64,000 bases of DNA from Valencia hispanica (lineage: Eukaryota > Chordata > Actinopteri > Cyprinodontiformes > Valenciidae), in assembly GCA_963556495.2 (NCBI GenBank), contig OY747705.1, positions 36,747,798-36,811,797 on the forward strand, in the 5' to 3' direction. The notes under the pieces were generated by a model, which worked only from the letters and a program-made list of their open reading frames with translations, was not told where the DNA came from and did no database searches. Positions 1 through 10,457 of the stretch are shown piece after piece (within the stretch, counting starts at the first letter, position 1; each line of letters begins with the position of its first letter). Made by a program: the position numbers and the translations under genes.

Positions 1-430
1 AGTGAAACTGGATCAGGAGCAGAGTGACAGGGAGTCAACAGGAAAGGGAAGAATGACAAGGGAAAAAGAAAACTATCTAAAATAAGAAACTAGAAACTAA
101 CTAAAGATAATATGTCTAAGGAGGAATCTAATGGGAAACTTAAGGAAACCCTGGATATCAAAAGGACATAAAAACTGGAAGAAGAAAGAAATAAGAAACT
201 ATCCAAAGAGAAATAAACCTACAAGAAATAGGATTCTTAAAAAGGGACTAATACGAGAAATTCAGTATAACAGAACTAACCAGGACAAATGATAAAAAAG
301 AGAAACAAATATACACACAAAGCAGGTAAAACATCTAAAGGCGGGAAGTGAAAAAATATGGATGATAGGAAGTGCCAAAACAACCCCAAGGAAAAAACTA
401 AAATGATTTCTTCTTGGGCATATATTAAAT
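1..430 (+). mobile_element. Right-hand part of a TGTCA-ended DNA element (partial)
   Basis: The purine-rich, A-rich text matches the right half of the bounded element at 61848-62514. Shared stretches include 'agaaactagaaa', 'gtctaaggag' followed by 'aatcta', and 'aaacatcta' with 'gtgcca' further right. The left part lies outside the window and the right terminus is not cleanly visible, so the end at about 430 is approximate. No coding sequence is supported. It could instead be a degraded copy of a related family. Confidence 0.5.
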
Positions 431-1266
431 GTTACCGCAGTTATTTGGACAAACCTATATAAGCACATTCACTCCTTTGACCCCCCTAAATCAATTACAA
501 GCCACTATTTTCTGCTGCACAAACCTCCACATAAGGCTGCCATTTTTAACCTATATATTAGTATTTCAACATTCTTACAAACATTCACCTAATTTCCAAC
601 AGAAAAAGAAGATCCCATCTTCTTTGTAAAGCTTCATTGTTTTCTTTTTTGCTGAACTTCGTTTGGGCATATTCCAAATAAAGAGTATGAACACTCATTA
701 GTAATTTTCCAATATCTCATAGCCGAGCTACAAAAATGGAATCAAGCTGTATTCAAAGTAATGCTGCAAGGACTCCACTGAGTGATAATGTGCTTTACAT
801 AATTTTTCCCTCGCCTCTATCTTGAACTTTTTAAGGAATAGGCAAGAACAAAGTCATTAGGGACACGATAAGTCCCCATATAACTAGATGGAAAGAGATT
901 TGATGCTTTGTGCAACATGGGGCAAACCCACTTACGATATAATCACTCATCGCACCGATGATGAGCATCTGTATGCTGGCAATTATTTAACATATTACCA
1001 TTAGGCAAACTGAGTGTTTGCATGTGTCTTTTCTGATCAAAACTTTAAGTGTAACCTGCCTCTGGTGGAAAGGACTCTCTCTAAATTTTTAATAAAAGCA
1101 CTTAGCTTAGCTACTAGAGCCTTGGCTTGTGAGTCAAGAAAAGCTAAAATAAGAAGTTTCACTTGACTTTTAAGCTAGTCATGATGATCAAGACCATGAG
1201 GTGCCGTATAAGACATTATGTATGTTTCCCTTTCACTTACACCAATAAAGGCTTAACTGTTCTATT
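431..1266. other. No gene or recognised repeat
   Basis: AT-rich sequence in which I see no coding pattern, terminal repeats or LINE tail. It may be old, diverged repeat sequence or unique intergenic DNA. Confidence 0.4.
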
Positions 1267-1420
1267 AAATATCCATCCATCCATTTTCTTCTGCTTATCC
1301 AGGGTCGGGTCGCGGGGGCAGCAGCTTAAGCAGAGACACCCAGACTTCCCTCTCTCCACCCACTTGGACCAGCTCCTCAGGGGGAATCCCAAGGCATTCC
1401 TAGGCCAGCCGAAAAACAAG
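1267..1420 (-). mobile_element. Rex3 LINE, 3'-terminal fragment
   Basis: Read on the minus strand this matches the last 150 bases of the Rex3 copy at 26546-29308: the coding end around 'ctgctgcccc.gcgacccgac', the stop region, and the GATG-type tail (here 'ccatccatccatttt' on the plus strand). It is strongly 5'-truncated, as is usual for LINE copies. No TSD is clear. Confidence 0.85.
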
Positions 1421-1659
1421 GGGCCTGATTTATCAATATTCCAAATAAAGAGGACAGAAAATTGCTCGTGCCGCAAAAATTTTGCACAAACAGCATGTTC
1501 CTGATTTGTGGGTGATCTACTAAGATTTTGTGTGCAAATTATTAAAAAAGGGGTTGGGGGGGAACGACCTGCCTCTCAAGTCTATGGCTGTTAGAGAGTT
1601 AGAGAGTTAATTACTATTAGGCTAGAATGTCTATTAATTATATTTTTTGTTTGTCATTA

Positions 1660-2100
1660 TTAAAGTTATTGCAGGCACCGTATTCCAGAGTCAGACTTGT
1701 TTAGTTTGCAGCTTGTCCAGAACAAGGTGGCTGGCTTTGTCCTAAAATGTCCATATTCTACAAATGTTGAAATGCACCGCACTTTATCGTGGCCTCTATT
1801 AAATGTAAAGTTGCAGTACAACCTACTCATTTTCATTTAAACCTTTTTTTTGAATTGGTCAACCTGAATCATTCAACAAAGAGTTCATTTACTCTGATCA
1901 GATACACACCCATTGTACTAGATATGATACTAAATACTTTACTAGATGTGATAATAATGATACTAAATTAACGGCAAAATGTGCTAACACAAACTTCCTG
2001 CAAAAAGCTTCTGTCTACAGAGCATCTAAGGAATGGAATAAACTATCTAAAAATATAAGAACTAAATGGCATGTATTCTTTTTAAAAAGTATTAAAATCT
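1660..2100 (+). mobile_element. Possible LINE RT C-terminal relic
   Basis: Around 1708-1830 one frame reads with the flavour of LINE reverse transcriptase C-termini (Leu-Gln-Leu-Val-Gln-Asn-Lys, then a Leu-Ser-Trp-Pro segment). Around 1995-2100 another stretch resembles the Glu-Trp-Asn-Lys-Leu tail of such ORFs. The frame is not continuous and the clade cannot be named. It could be chance similarity. Confidence 0.3.
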
Positions 2101-2127
2101 AATTTTAGCTTTGGATCTCCCTGAATG

Positions 2128-4018
2128 AACACCATACTCGAGCGGGAGGACAGAGGCTAGGGGTCTTCTCACACCCCTGTTCGCTACGGGCCATCAGGGG
2201 TTGGGGTCCAGAGGAGGAACAGGTGGTCTGGTCGGGGTCCTGGGCTGCCGGGCTGCTTCGCCACTGTGGGGCCCTTGGCGGTCTGCTTATCTCCGTCCTA
2301 GAAGGTAAGGGGTCCATCTCCCGGGTTCGGGGGCTGGTGGCTCTACTGGGGCAACGGTACCTGGACCTGGGAGCATGAAGTGTGTATGGGGTGTGTGAGT
2401 GAGGGTACAGCGTCATTTCTTGGGTGTCTTGGTGAGTTAGTGAGAATGTATGTGTTTAAGAGGGAGGGAACGTATGACTGTGTCTGTATGTCTTTGTCTG
2501 CCTGTCAGGTTGGGTCTTGGGCTGCCCTCTCGCCTGGCGCACCTCAGGCCTTACATTCAATGGGGGGCCTATTTCCCCTCCGTCACTCCCCGTCAGTGAC
2601 GGATGCCCCTGCCTACTGGTGCGTCGGTGGTCAATCCGGTTCGGACCTGGTGCGTGCCTGGCCGGGCCTGGGGGGGCCTGTGTGTCGGTCTGCCGATGCA
2701 CTGGGCCGATATCTTCCTTTGGTTGGTTGGGGTTTGGGATTGTTGGGAAGTGCCTGATCGGTGGCTCTGCGGGATACGGATCCAGCGTCTCTGCTCGTTC
2801 AATCACCTGTTCTGTGCGCACCGTGCATGGTCGGTTCATTGGCGGGTTGGACCGGCCCTGGCCTTTGTTGGATGCCTGGTCTCGGCGCTCTGCGTTGCGT
2901 GGGATCAGGACTCGGGACCTGGTACAACTTGGTGTCCAGGTGCTGGCTGAACTCGGCCTGGGGATGCCGTCCATCCGCTGCGGCTATTGGTGGGGCGCCC
3001 TGACGTGGGGCAGGGGTGGGGCGCTGGGATGTTGGCGGTGGGGATTGGCCCGGGTGGTCGTGGTCGGCGGCCTCGTCGGCCGGTCCCTTGTCGGGTCCCT
3101 GCTGGGGCGCCCCTGAACCCCGGCTCTCCCAGTCCATGGACCAGCCCGCCCTGGCATGGCTGGTTGCCGGCGGGGCCCGTGATTTTGTCACTGCTGCCCC
3201 CCGGGCCCCTGCATAGTAGCCGCTGGACGTTCCCCTGGGGTTCTCCTTATCTCCTCTCTTGGGGGATGCGGTCGGCCCCGCCCAGGTCCGCCTGGGGCTC
3301 TGGGGGTCCTTTGGACGTCTTGGCTCCGATCTCCTTCATGTCTGCATCAATTCCTGGGAGACGGATTGATGCCTGCTCACACCAGCTATCAAACACTCTT
3401 ATGGAGAAACCTTATCTGCACCAGCATGCTCACACACACACATAGATGTGGGGTCTCTGGTGTTTACAGATATATTCTTGGGCTGAGGTTATCATTAGTA
3501 GAGCTTGATTAATCGGTACCATGAGTTTTTCTGTGACATTGTTGTTGTATTTTTATATCCATTTTTGTGTGATGTGGTTATTTAGTTCTTAGTTCATGAT
3601 GTTTGGTTTGTTTTGTCGATGTTCTTTTTTCCTTTTTTCCTATGTTTTGTTTTTCCCCTCTCTCTGCCGTCCTTTGGGTATGGAGGCAGACGTCAATGTT
3701 TTCCTGTGTTTTCTTTGTTCCCATTCCTCTCTTGTATTTTCAACTCACCCTCTCTCATTACTTTTTGTTTCCTACCTCTCTTCATCTTCTTTCTTTCTTC
3801 CCCTTAATTTTCCGTCTCCGGTTCCATAACATCAGGAAATAAAAACCCCAGCAATTCATAATAAAGATTTTTTACACATATATCAAGTGGAGTACTATAG
3901 AAAAAGCTGCACTGCTCCGCTTGTGAAAGTAAATCTGTTGGGCTTCTACTTGGTACTCGGACACAAATTCTGAGCTCCACACTGCCAAACAGGACAAAAA
4001 ATACAAAATAAATACAAA
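2128..4018 (+). mobile_element. L1-group LINE, 5'-truncated copy (3' UTR only)
   Basis: From 'acaccatactcgagcggg' onwards this is collinear with 17328-18636, the 3' UTR of the L1-group element at 10956-18652. Both have a GC-rich block (about 2130-3400), then a T-rich block containing 'gtttggtttgttttgtcgatg', then a terminal part ending 'ctgccaaacaggac' and an A-rich tail. Long open frames in the GC-rich block (for example 2517-3116) are on both strands and not conserved between copies, so I treat them as non-coding. This copy keeps about 560 bases (2838-3398) that the copy at 17.3-18.6 kb lacks. Confidence 0.85.
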
Positions 4019-4206
4019 ATCACATGGACATATGGTCTGTAGTTTTGGAAAGCTCTTGACCCCTACTATTATAACCGAAGTCAAACCAGTAGGGGGCGCC
4101 ACTGAGTATGGTCAAAACCTTGAAAAAACTTTTAAAAATACAAAATATTTAATTTTATCAAACAGGTGCATTTTTAAGCCCATAAAACATTTAATTACAT
4201 TACAAG

Positions 4207-4713
4207 TGTTGCGGACGCACAGCCATTGGGTGGCGCTAACCCACATTCTAGCTCCGATAGGAGAAGAAGAGGACCAGAGGTTATATAAGGCCCGCCGCCG
4301 GCCGCCTCACCCTCTCCAGTTCTGGCGTTCAGCCAAACAGCACCAGGAGAGATCCATTCCTTCCTTCGCTGGCGAGGGAAAAGACGCGAGTTCTGGGAGG
4401 AACTCACTCCCACGACGACAATACTGCTGATCAATCAGGTGAAACAAACCCAGTGTTTTGAGATAAACCCCACTGTTCCGCCCTGAGCCCTGCTTTCTGA
4501 ACAGATGCTGCCGTATGAAGCGAGCTGCTAACAAGCTACTGAATGCCACAGAACCGCGTCGAGACTGGAGCGTTACCCCACCGCGACAAAGCCTGGGACA
4601 ATGCTATCTTGAACCTGCAGAGAAGGTACTGTGTCAATGAACTGAGGTGCAGCTGATCGCTGTTAAGCAAGCAAGCCGGAGAGGACGACACGCCGTCCAA
4701 GCTAATGCTACCC
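4207..4713 (+). repeat. 5' LTR, truncated at its 3' side
   Basis: Matches the start of the 3' LTR (6422 onwards) from TGTTGCGGAC through 'gctaatgctacccgcgat'. It then departs into leader sequence, so about 1.39 kb of the LTR and the expected primer-binding site are missing. A TATA-like 'ttatataa' lies at 4279-4286. Unlike the 3' LTR it keeps about 85 bases after the TATA box (about 4287-4372). Deletion is the simplest reading. Confidence 0.75.
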
Positions 4714-4849
4714 GCGATTCAAACCTAAGTCTGCAGTCCAGAAGGTAACATCCTTTTATTACCTCCAGCAGCAGCCTCACTTACAAGATGAGACAGACAG
4801 TTCTGTAACTTTCAGTGCAGAACCTAGAGCAAAATCTGTTTTTCCCAAA

Positions 4850-6115
4850 ATGGATGGACAAACTCCAACCATTGAATCTTCCCAGGTTACATCCACAGAG
4901 ACCAGGGAAGGATTTGAAGTTGAGAGCCGTCCCAGGGCTGCTTTGCCTCTCAAAGAGGACCAATCCCTGGACTTGGTAAATTTTATTGGGCCAAAATGCA
5001 CCCTCTTTTCTGACTCTGTGTCGCCCCCTGGGGGCCAAGAGAGTCACCCATTTGACCCATTACCACCACATGTAAGGTTTCACACATTGGAAGGCTCTGG
5101 ATCACACCATGAGCAGTCTTTTCCTCCTACAAAGTTAGTTCAAATGTCTCCACCATTCATTGAACATAACCAGAGGAACCTTCCACATAGGCCAGGCCCC
5201 CCTTTGCATTTGCGCACCAGCCAACTGGAAGCCTTAGCTAGGGACATACAGCTTTTTGACCCAGATAATCCTGACTTAAACATTCATGATTATCTGCACC
5301 AGGTCGAATGCTGTCTTTTTGATCTGAGTTTTCCCTCTTGTCGTGAGAAACTGAAGCTCCTCTGGAAATCCACCAGTAGCAGCGTTCATGCTTTCATACG
5401 AACTCTTCCAACACAGATACGTGACAGTTATTCAGCTCTTTGTCAGGCTTTAAGAGAAGAATATTCTGTGCACAGAGATCCGGCTGTTGCTTTCTTTAAT
5501 GCTTTTCAGGTTCAGCAAGATGTGCACGAGCCACCCAGAGATTTCTATTTCAGATTGAGGAAAGTTTATTTTCAGCGAAATTATGTCCCAGGTTTTGAAG
5601 ACGACCACACTTTTAAATCTTTGTTCCTTCATAACCTCCATGAAACTATACGGTATGATGTAACTATGCATTGCAGGACAAGGAACCTCAGCATGACAGA
5701 GGTTCGTAGATATGCCCAGCTTGTATGGGAAACGCGTGTCCGTCCAGACATGGAAGGGGGAGGAGCCAAAGCCAGAGTGTTAAACGTACAGACAGGAAAC
5801 AAATGTAAACGAAAGTGTAAACCACGCTCTCCAGTTCTACAACAGAACCAGGGAGGTGGTAACCAGTGGCAACCAAAATGCAAGCCACCAGATAAGGGAC
5901 AGAAACCTTTCCACAATGCAAAACAAAGAGGTAACATTGATGAAGGTTTTGATCACTCCAAAGAAGTGTTAACTATGCAGGACTTGGACATGATCTGCAG
6001 CTGTTTTGTCACTACTTTAATAGAGTTTTTGACTAACAGGAACAGTGAGCTGTTCCAGACTGACATGCAAAATGTGTCAAACCACAACCAAAGAGAGACG
6101 GTAACTAATTTCTAA
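4850..6115 (+). CDS. Gag-like protein of LTR retrotransposon (421 aa)
   Basis: An uninterrupted 421-residue frame. Residues 1-120 are Pro/Ser-rich and low in recognisable structure. Residues 125-298 look like a retrotransposon Gag core: an acidic Asp-Pro-Asp-Asn-Pro start, a Tyr-Leu-x2-Val-Glu segment, then the 'Leu-Arg-Glu-Glu-Tyr' and 'Phe-Tyr-Phe-Arg-Leu-Arg' patterns. Residues 305-360 are Lys/Gln-rich with several cysteines but no CCHC knuckle, suggesting nucleic-acid binding by basic charge. The tail is acidic. In Ty3-type elements Gag forms the particle that packages RNA; that role is inferred. The first in-frame ATG lies about 140 bases after the LTR remnant, a plausible leader. The open frame in an element with a damaged LTR suggests a fairly recent origin. 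Confidence 0.7.
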   Translation: MDGQTPTIESSQVTSTETREGFEVESRPRAALPLKEDQSLDLVNFIGPKCTLFSDSVSPPGGQESHPFDPLPPHVRFHTLEGSGSHHEQSFPPTKLVQMSPPFIEHNQRNLPHRPGPPLHLRTSQLEALARDIQLFDPDNPDLNIHDYLHQVECCLFDLSFPSCREKLKLLWKSTSSSVHAFIRTLPTQIRDSYSALCQALREEYSVHRDPAVAFFNAFQVQQDVHEPPRDFYFRLRKVYFQRNYVPGFEDDHTFKSLFLHNLHETIRYDVTMHCRTRNLSMTEVRRYAQLVWETRVRPDMEGGGAKARVLNVQTGNKCKRKCKPRSPVLQQNQGGGNQWQPKCKPPDKGQKPFHNAKQRGNIDEGFDHSKEVLTMQDLDMICSCFVTTLIEFLTNRNSELFQTDMQNVSNHNQRETVTNF

Positions 6116-6409
6116 TGCCTCTATTCTGTTTATCCTTTTATTTCTCACAGTTGAATACTTAAGAGTATAAAGGTTAAAAGCAGCGTTATGATGGTGTTAA
6201 GATTTTTGGTTAAATGTAAATAAATTTATTCTAGGTAGCGTACTTCCCTGCCCATACCTGTTTTGCCTGTCCAGACAGAACCTTTGAACGTAGTTGAAAT
6301 TTGAACTCTACTCCTGCCCACAGGATCCAGTGACTTTGATATCAGGACATGGCTGCATGGACCAGTTGTTGCTCTGAAAGACTGTGGATTACACCGCACT
6401 CTTCAGACC
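6116..6409 (+). other. Non-coding internal segment of the LTR element
   Basis: Between the gag stop codon and the polypurine tract there is no frame resembling pol or env. This is where protease-RT-integrase would be expected in an autonomous element. Confidence 0.6.
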
Positions 6410-6421
6410 AAAAAGGGGGTA
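6410..6421 (+). other. Polypurine tract
   Basis: The purine run AAAAAGGGGG followed by TA abuts the TGTTG start of the 3' LTR. This is the expected primer site for plus-strand synthesis in LTR retrotransposons. Confidence 0.75.
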
Positions 6422-8228
6422 TGTTGCGGACACACAGCCATTGGGTGGCGCTAACCCACATTCTAGCTCCGACAGGAGAAGAAGAGGACCAGAGGTTATA
6501 TAATGGAGAGGGAAAAGATGCGAGTTCTGGGAGGAACTCACTCCAACGATGACAATACTGCTGATCATTCAGGTGAATCAAACCCAGTGTTTTGAGATAA
6601 ACCCCACTGTTCCCCCCTGAGCCCTGCTTTCTGAACAGATGCTGCCGTATGAAGCGAGCTCCTAACAAGCTACTGAATGCCGCAGAACCGCGTCGAGACT
6701 GGAGCGTTACCCCACCGCGACAAAGCCTGGGACAATGCTATCTTGAAACTGCAGAGAAGGTACTGTGTCAGTGAACTGAGGTGCAGCTGATCGCTGTTTA
6801 GAAAGCCGGAGAGGACGCCAAGCTAATGCTACCCGCGATGCGACAGCTATATTCCTTCCACTGCTAACTGACCGTAGCGGTGGCTAGCCTGCGGGCTAAC
6901 GTTGTTTTGGCTTCGCCCATCATCCATGGAGCAACTTGGAGAACTTTAACCGTTCAATAAGGTCTGTCTTAGCAGAGGCGAGATTAGGTTAGTTTAAACA
7001 AGATTTAAAGGTTGTTTATTTTCACTGTGATTTGTTACTTTGTGTAAGATTTCATTTATTGTTTGGGTACAAACAGGTCGGTCGGCCTGGAGGTTTAAAC
7101 AGTGATTTTCGAGGTTTCCGATGGAAAGTCGTTTTATGTCCTGCAACCTGAGTTACTCAATCCGACAGTTTTTCTTAGTTTGATGTTTAATAAATGATCC
7201 AGAGCGACTTTAAGCAGCACCACGTGAGTTAGCTGTAAGCTACATGCTATAGCGAACCACGTGGGCCCGCCATTGACGGCGTCTTATTCGTGAACAATAA
7301 AGACTGCCGTTAATGCTATTCAAAATAGAGATCGACTTTAAAACGGATAGTTTAAACACTAAAACTAATCTTTTAAGTCATTTTTGAGACCGCCTCTTGG
7401 TAAGTCAAAATACTAAATTAGATCGACATAATTGGTAATGCCGTTAAAGTCAACATAAAGTCTAAATATTAAATTAGATCAATCTCTGTGGTGACCGATC
7501 CATTAAATAGAATCAAATATCTAAAGGTTGTTGATTTCTAATTCAGCAAATGGTTTAATGAAACATTGCTTCTTCCAAACAATGTTTTTCTTCACTTCTC
7601 CTTTGCATTGTGAATTGGTGGTCTGTAAACAAACCAGAATGGGCTGATTAGTCATAAACTAATCGCAATTAGTTTAAAACTAACTTAGCCTCATTCCCAA
7701 CACTGTTCAATACAAGCCTTGGTTTTTGAGCAAACATATTCATTCTGAACTGTGACATCATTATCAATTTATTGTTTCTATTTATGTGCATTTTTATCAC
7801 TTTTACTGTTTTACTTCTGAGTGTGAGTTTTATTATTGTTATTCTTTTCTTAGTAGTTTAGTTGTATGTTACTAGTTTGGTGAGTTTGTTGATTAAAGTA
7901 TGTTAACTGAAAGTGAATTCTTTTCTGTAATAAACTCTTGTATTTTGGAAAACCAATTTTGTTATTTCACCTACATGTGTAGTAACTTGCTGTTCAGGTA
8001 CGCCAAGAACTTATTCCTACATATATTGTTTAATTACCTCAGCCTTATCAGGCAGGTAATCATAAACATAAACTGAGACTGAACAATTTGGCTATTGTAT
8101 TCCTGGAATCCAGGTGGTGCCCATAAATTTGGTAATTTTTACATAAAATTATTAATCTGATTAATAATTGCTCCAAGCAATTATTTATAATTATTCATAG
8201 CCCAAACCTACCTATCTGTGGCACAACA
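6422..8228 (+). repeat. 3' LTR (1807 bp)
   Basis: Runs from TGTTGCGG to GGCACAACA with inverted TGTTG/CAACA ends. Its first part matches the 5' LTR at 4207-4713, minus about 85 bases after the TATA-like 'ttatataa' near 6498. Its last 240 bases match, in reverse, the LTR end at 55603-55840. The large middle (about 6840-7980) is AT-rich and has no counterpart in the 5' LTR. Confidence 0.8.
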
Positions 8229-8438
8229 CAAGATTCCTGTTCATAATTTCACGTAATAGGGAAAACATATAAGAACTACAGCCGTATGACTACAGTATAC
8301 TACTTTGTATTGCAACTCCATTTTAATTGTAGTTCATAGTTGGTTGTTTCCGGGTAGGGTTAGGATCGAGAAGTTAGGGTTACAAAAACATATATCCCGG
8401 CAATTTTTTTTCAAAAGAACATGTGTAGCCTGAACATA

Positions 8439-10001
8439 CAGGTCGTTCTCAAAAAATTAGCATATTGTGATAAAGTTCATTCTTTTCCATAATGTAATGA
8501 TAAAAATTTAGCTTTCATATATTTTAGATTCATTGCACACCAACTGAAATATTTCAGGTCTTTTATTGTTTTAAAACTGATGATTTTGGCATAAAGCTCA
8601 TGAAAACCCCAAATTCCTATCTCAAAAAATTAGCATATTTCATCCGACCAATAAAAGAAAAGTGTTGTTAATATAAAAAAAGTCAACCTTCAAATAATTA
8701 TGTTCAGTTATGCACTCAATACTTGGTCGGGAATCCTTTTACTTCAATGCGGCGTGGCATGGAGGCAATCAGCCTGTGGCACTGCTGAGGTGTTATGGAG
8801 GCCCAGGATGCTTTGATAGTGGCCTTAAGCTCATCCGGAGTGTTGGGTCTAGCGTCTCTCAACTTCCTCTTCACAATATCCCACAGATTCTCTATGGGGT
8901 TCAGGTCAGGAGAGTTGGCAGGCCAATTGAGCACAGTAATACCATGGTCAGTAAACCATTTACCAGTGGTTTTGGCACTGTGAGCAGGTGGCAGGTCGTG
9001 CTGAAAAATTAAATCTTCATCTCCATAAAGCTTTTCAGCAGATGGAATCATGAAGTGCTCCAAAATCTCCTGATAGCTAGCTGCATTGACCCTGCCCTTG
9101 ATAAAACACAGTGGACATACACCAGCAGCTGACATGGCACCCCAGACCATCACTGACTGTGGGTACTTGACACTGGACTTCAGGCATTTTGGCATTTCCT
9201 TCTCCCCAGTCTTCCTCCAGACTCTGGCACCTTGATTTCCGAATGACATGCAAGTACTTTGGACCACTGAGCAACAGTCCAGTGCTGCTTCTCTGTAGCC
9301 CAGGTCAGGCGCTTCTGCCGCTGTTTCTGGTTCAAAAGTGGCTTGACCTGGGGAATGCGGCACCTGTAGCCCATTTCCTGCACACGCCTGTGCACGGTGG
9401 CTCTGGATGTTTCTACTCCAGACTCCGCAGGTCCCCCAAGGTCTGGAATCGGTCCTTCTCCACAATCTTCCTCATGGTCCGGTCACCTCTTCTCGTTGTG
9501 CAGCGTTTTCTGGCACACTTTTTCCTTCCCACAGACTTCCCGCTGAGGTGCCTTGATACAGCACTCTGGGAACACCCTATTCGTTCAGAAATTTCTTTCT
9601 GTGTCTTACCCTCTTGCTTGAGGGTGTCAATGATGGCCTTCTGGGCAGCAGTCAGGTCGGCAGTCTTACCCATGATTGCGGTTTTGAGTAATGAACCAGG
9701 CTGGGAGCTTTAAAAGCCTCAGGAATCTTTTTCAGGTATTTAGAGTTAATTAGTTGATTCAGATAATTAGGTTAATAGCTCGTTTAGAGAACCTTTTTAT
9801 GATATGCGAATTTTTTGAGATAGGAATTTTGGGTTTTCATGAGCTGTATGCCAAAATCATCAGTTTTAAAACAATAAAAGACCTGAAATATTTCAGTTGG
9901 TGTGCAATGAATCTAAAATATATGAAAGTTTAATCTTTATCATTACATTATGATAAAGAATGAACTTTATCACAATATGCTAATTTTTTGAGAAGGACCT
10001 G
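8439..10001 (-). mobile_element. Tc1-like transposon, complete with TA target site
   Basis: Inserted at TA (8437-8438 and 10002-10003). It has long inverted ends of about 200 bp (8439-8643 and 9797-10001), each containing two copies of 'ctcaaaaaattagcatat' or close variants. This is the IR/DR arrangement of the Sleeping Beauty type of Tc1-like element. The transposase is encoded on the minus strand and is disabled. Confidence 0.93.
8716..9673 (-). pseudogene. Tc1-like transposase, frameshifted and missing the first catalytic Asp
   Basis: Starts at 9673 with MGKTADLTAAQK and a paired-type helix-turn-helix ('SERIGCSQSAVSRHL') that would bind the inverted repeats. The frame changes near 9415-9465. 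It continues with the catalytic part, in which 'HDLPPAHSAK' carries the second Asp and 'NPIENLW' the third acidic residue of the DDE triad. Between 'QWSKVL' and 'SFGNQGARVWRK' (about 9250-9265) roughly 20 bases are missing. That is where the first Asp of the triad sits in this family, so the enzyme cannot be active even if the frame were continuous. The stop at 8716 follows 'GFPTKY', the usual family end. Confidence 0.9.
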
Positions 10002-10444
10002 TATATGTCAACATTGTAAGAAAATATATGTTACAAAAACATAGGCTAAATACATGGATAATTATTGCTATTTTAGCCGTGACTCTGTTTCTTGGATTTA
10101 AAGGGGTGTTTTCAATGAATCAACTGATTTTGCAACGTTTGAAAACAAAACTTCCGGGATTCGTCCTTCTATATTTTTGTTCCTATACAAAGTAATTTAG
10201 TTTTATGGTTTTTTGTTTTCAATAAAATGTGGTTTAAGGACGCACCAGGCAGTTCATTTGGCCTGTAATCAGATGCATATATAATAAATGTTAGAAGTCG
10301 CATGCTCGTGAATGTACCCCAAATGAAACGAACGCGCTTCCGCTGTTGGTCCGACCTCTGAGACGAGAGAAGATTAAATTATATTATTATAGTTCAGAAC
10401 AATTACATTGGAGCTTTTTCTATTTGCTGCATTTTATTTAAGCC
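10002..10444. other. No gene seen
   Basis: AT-rich flank between the Tc1-like element and the Rex3 target site. No coding pattern or terminal repeat can be supported. Confidence 0.4.
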
Positions 10445-10457
10445 AATTGTATTACTT
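10445..10457. repeat. Left TSD of the split Rex3 (13 bp)
   Basis: AATTGTATTACTT, repeated exactly at 19039-19051 directly after the GATG tail. It marks the two outer edges of the split Rex3 insertion. Confidence 0.88.

Larger units (their letters stand above)
4207..8228 (+). mobile_element. Gag-only LTR retrotransposon, complete insertion
   Basis: The element starts TGTTG, ends CAACA, and is flanked by a 4-bp duplication CAAG (4203-4206 and 8229-8232). In order it holds a shortened 5' LTR, a leader, one open reading frame with a Gag-like domain, an approximately 290-base gap, a polypurine tract and a long 3' LTR. No protease, reverse transcriptase, RNase H or integrase is visible between 6116 and 6421, so it would depend on enzymes supplied in trans. 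This is either a non-autonomous gag-only family or an internally deleted copy; one copy cannot decide. Confidence 0.75.

Noticed and set aside
2105..3445. Long overlapping open frames on both strands in GC-rich sequence
   Set aside because: GC-rich sequence has few stop codons. The frames are not conserved among the three copies and the block is LINE 3' UTR.
3596..3842. Phe/Ser-rich hydrophobic peptide resembling a membrane protein
   Set aside because: T-rich part of the LINE 3' UTR, repeated at 18250-18468 and 40259-40501 with different frames.
8341..8390. Interstitial telomere-like 'gggttagg' and 'gttagggtta'
   Set aside because: Only isolated matches, not a tandem TTAGGG array.
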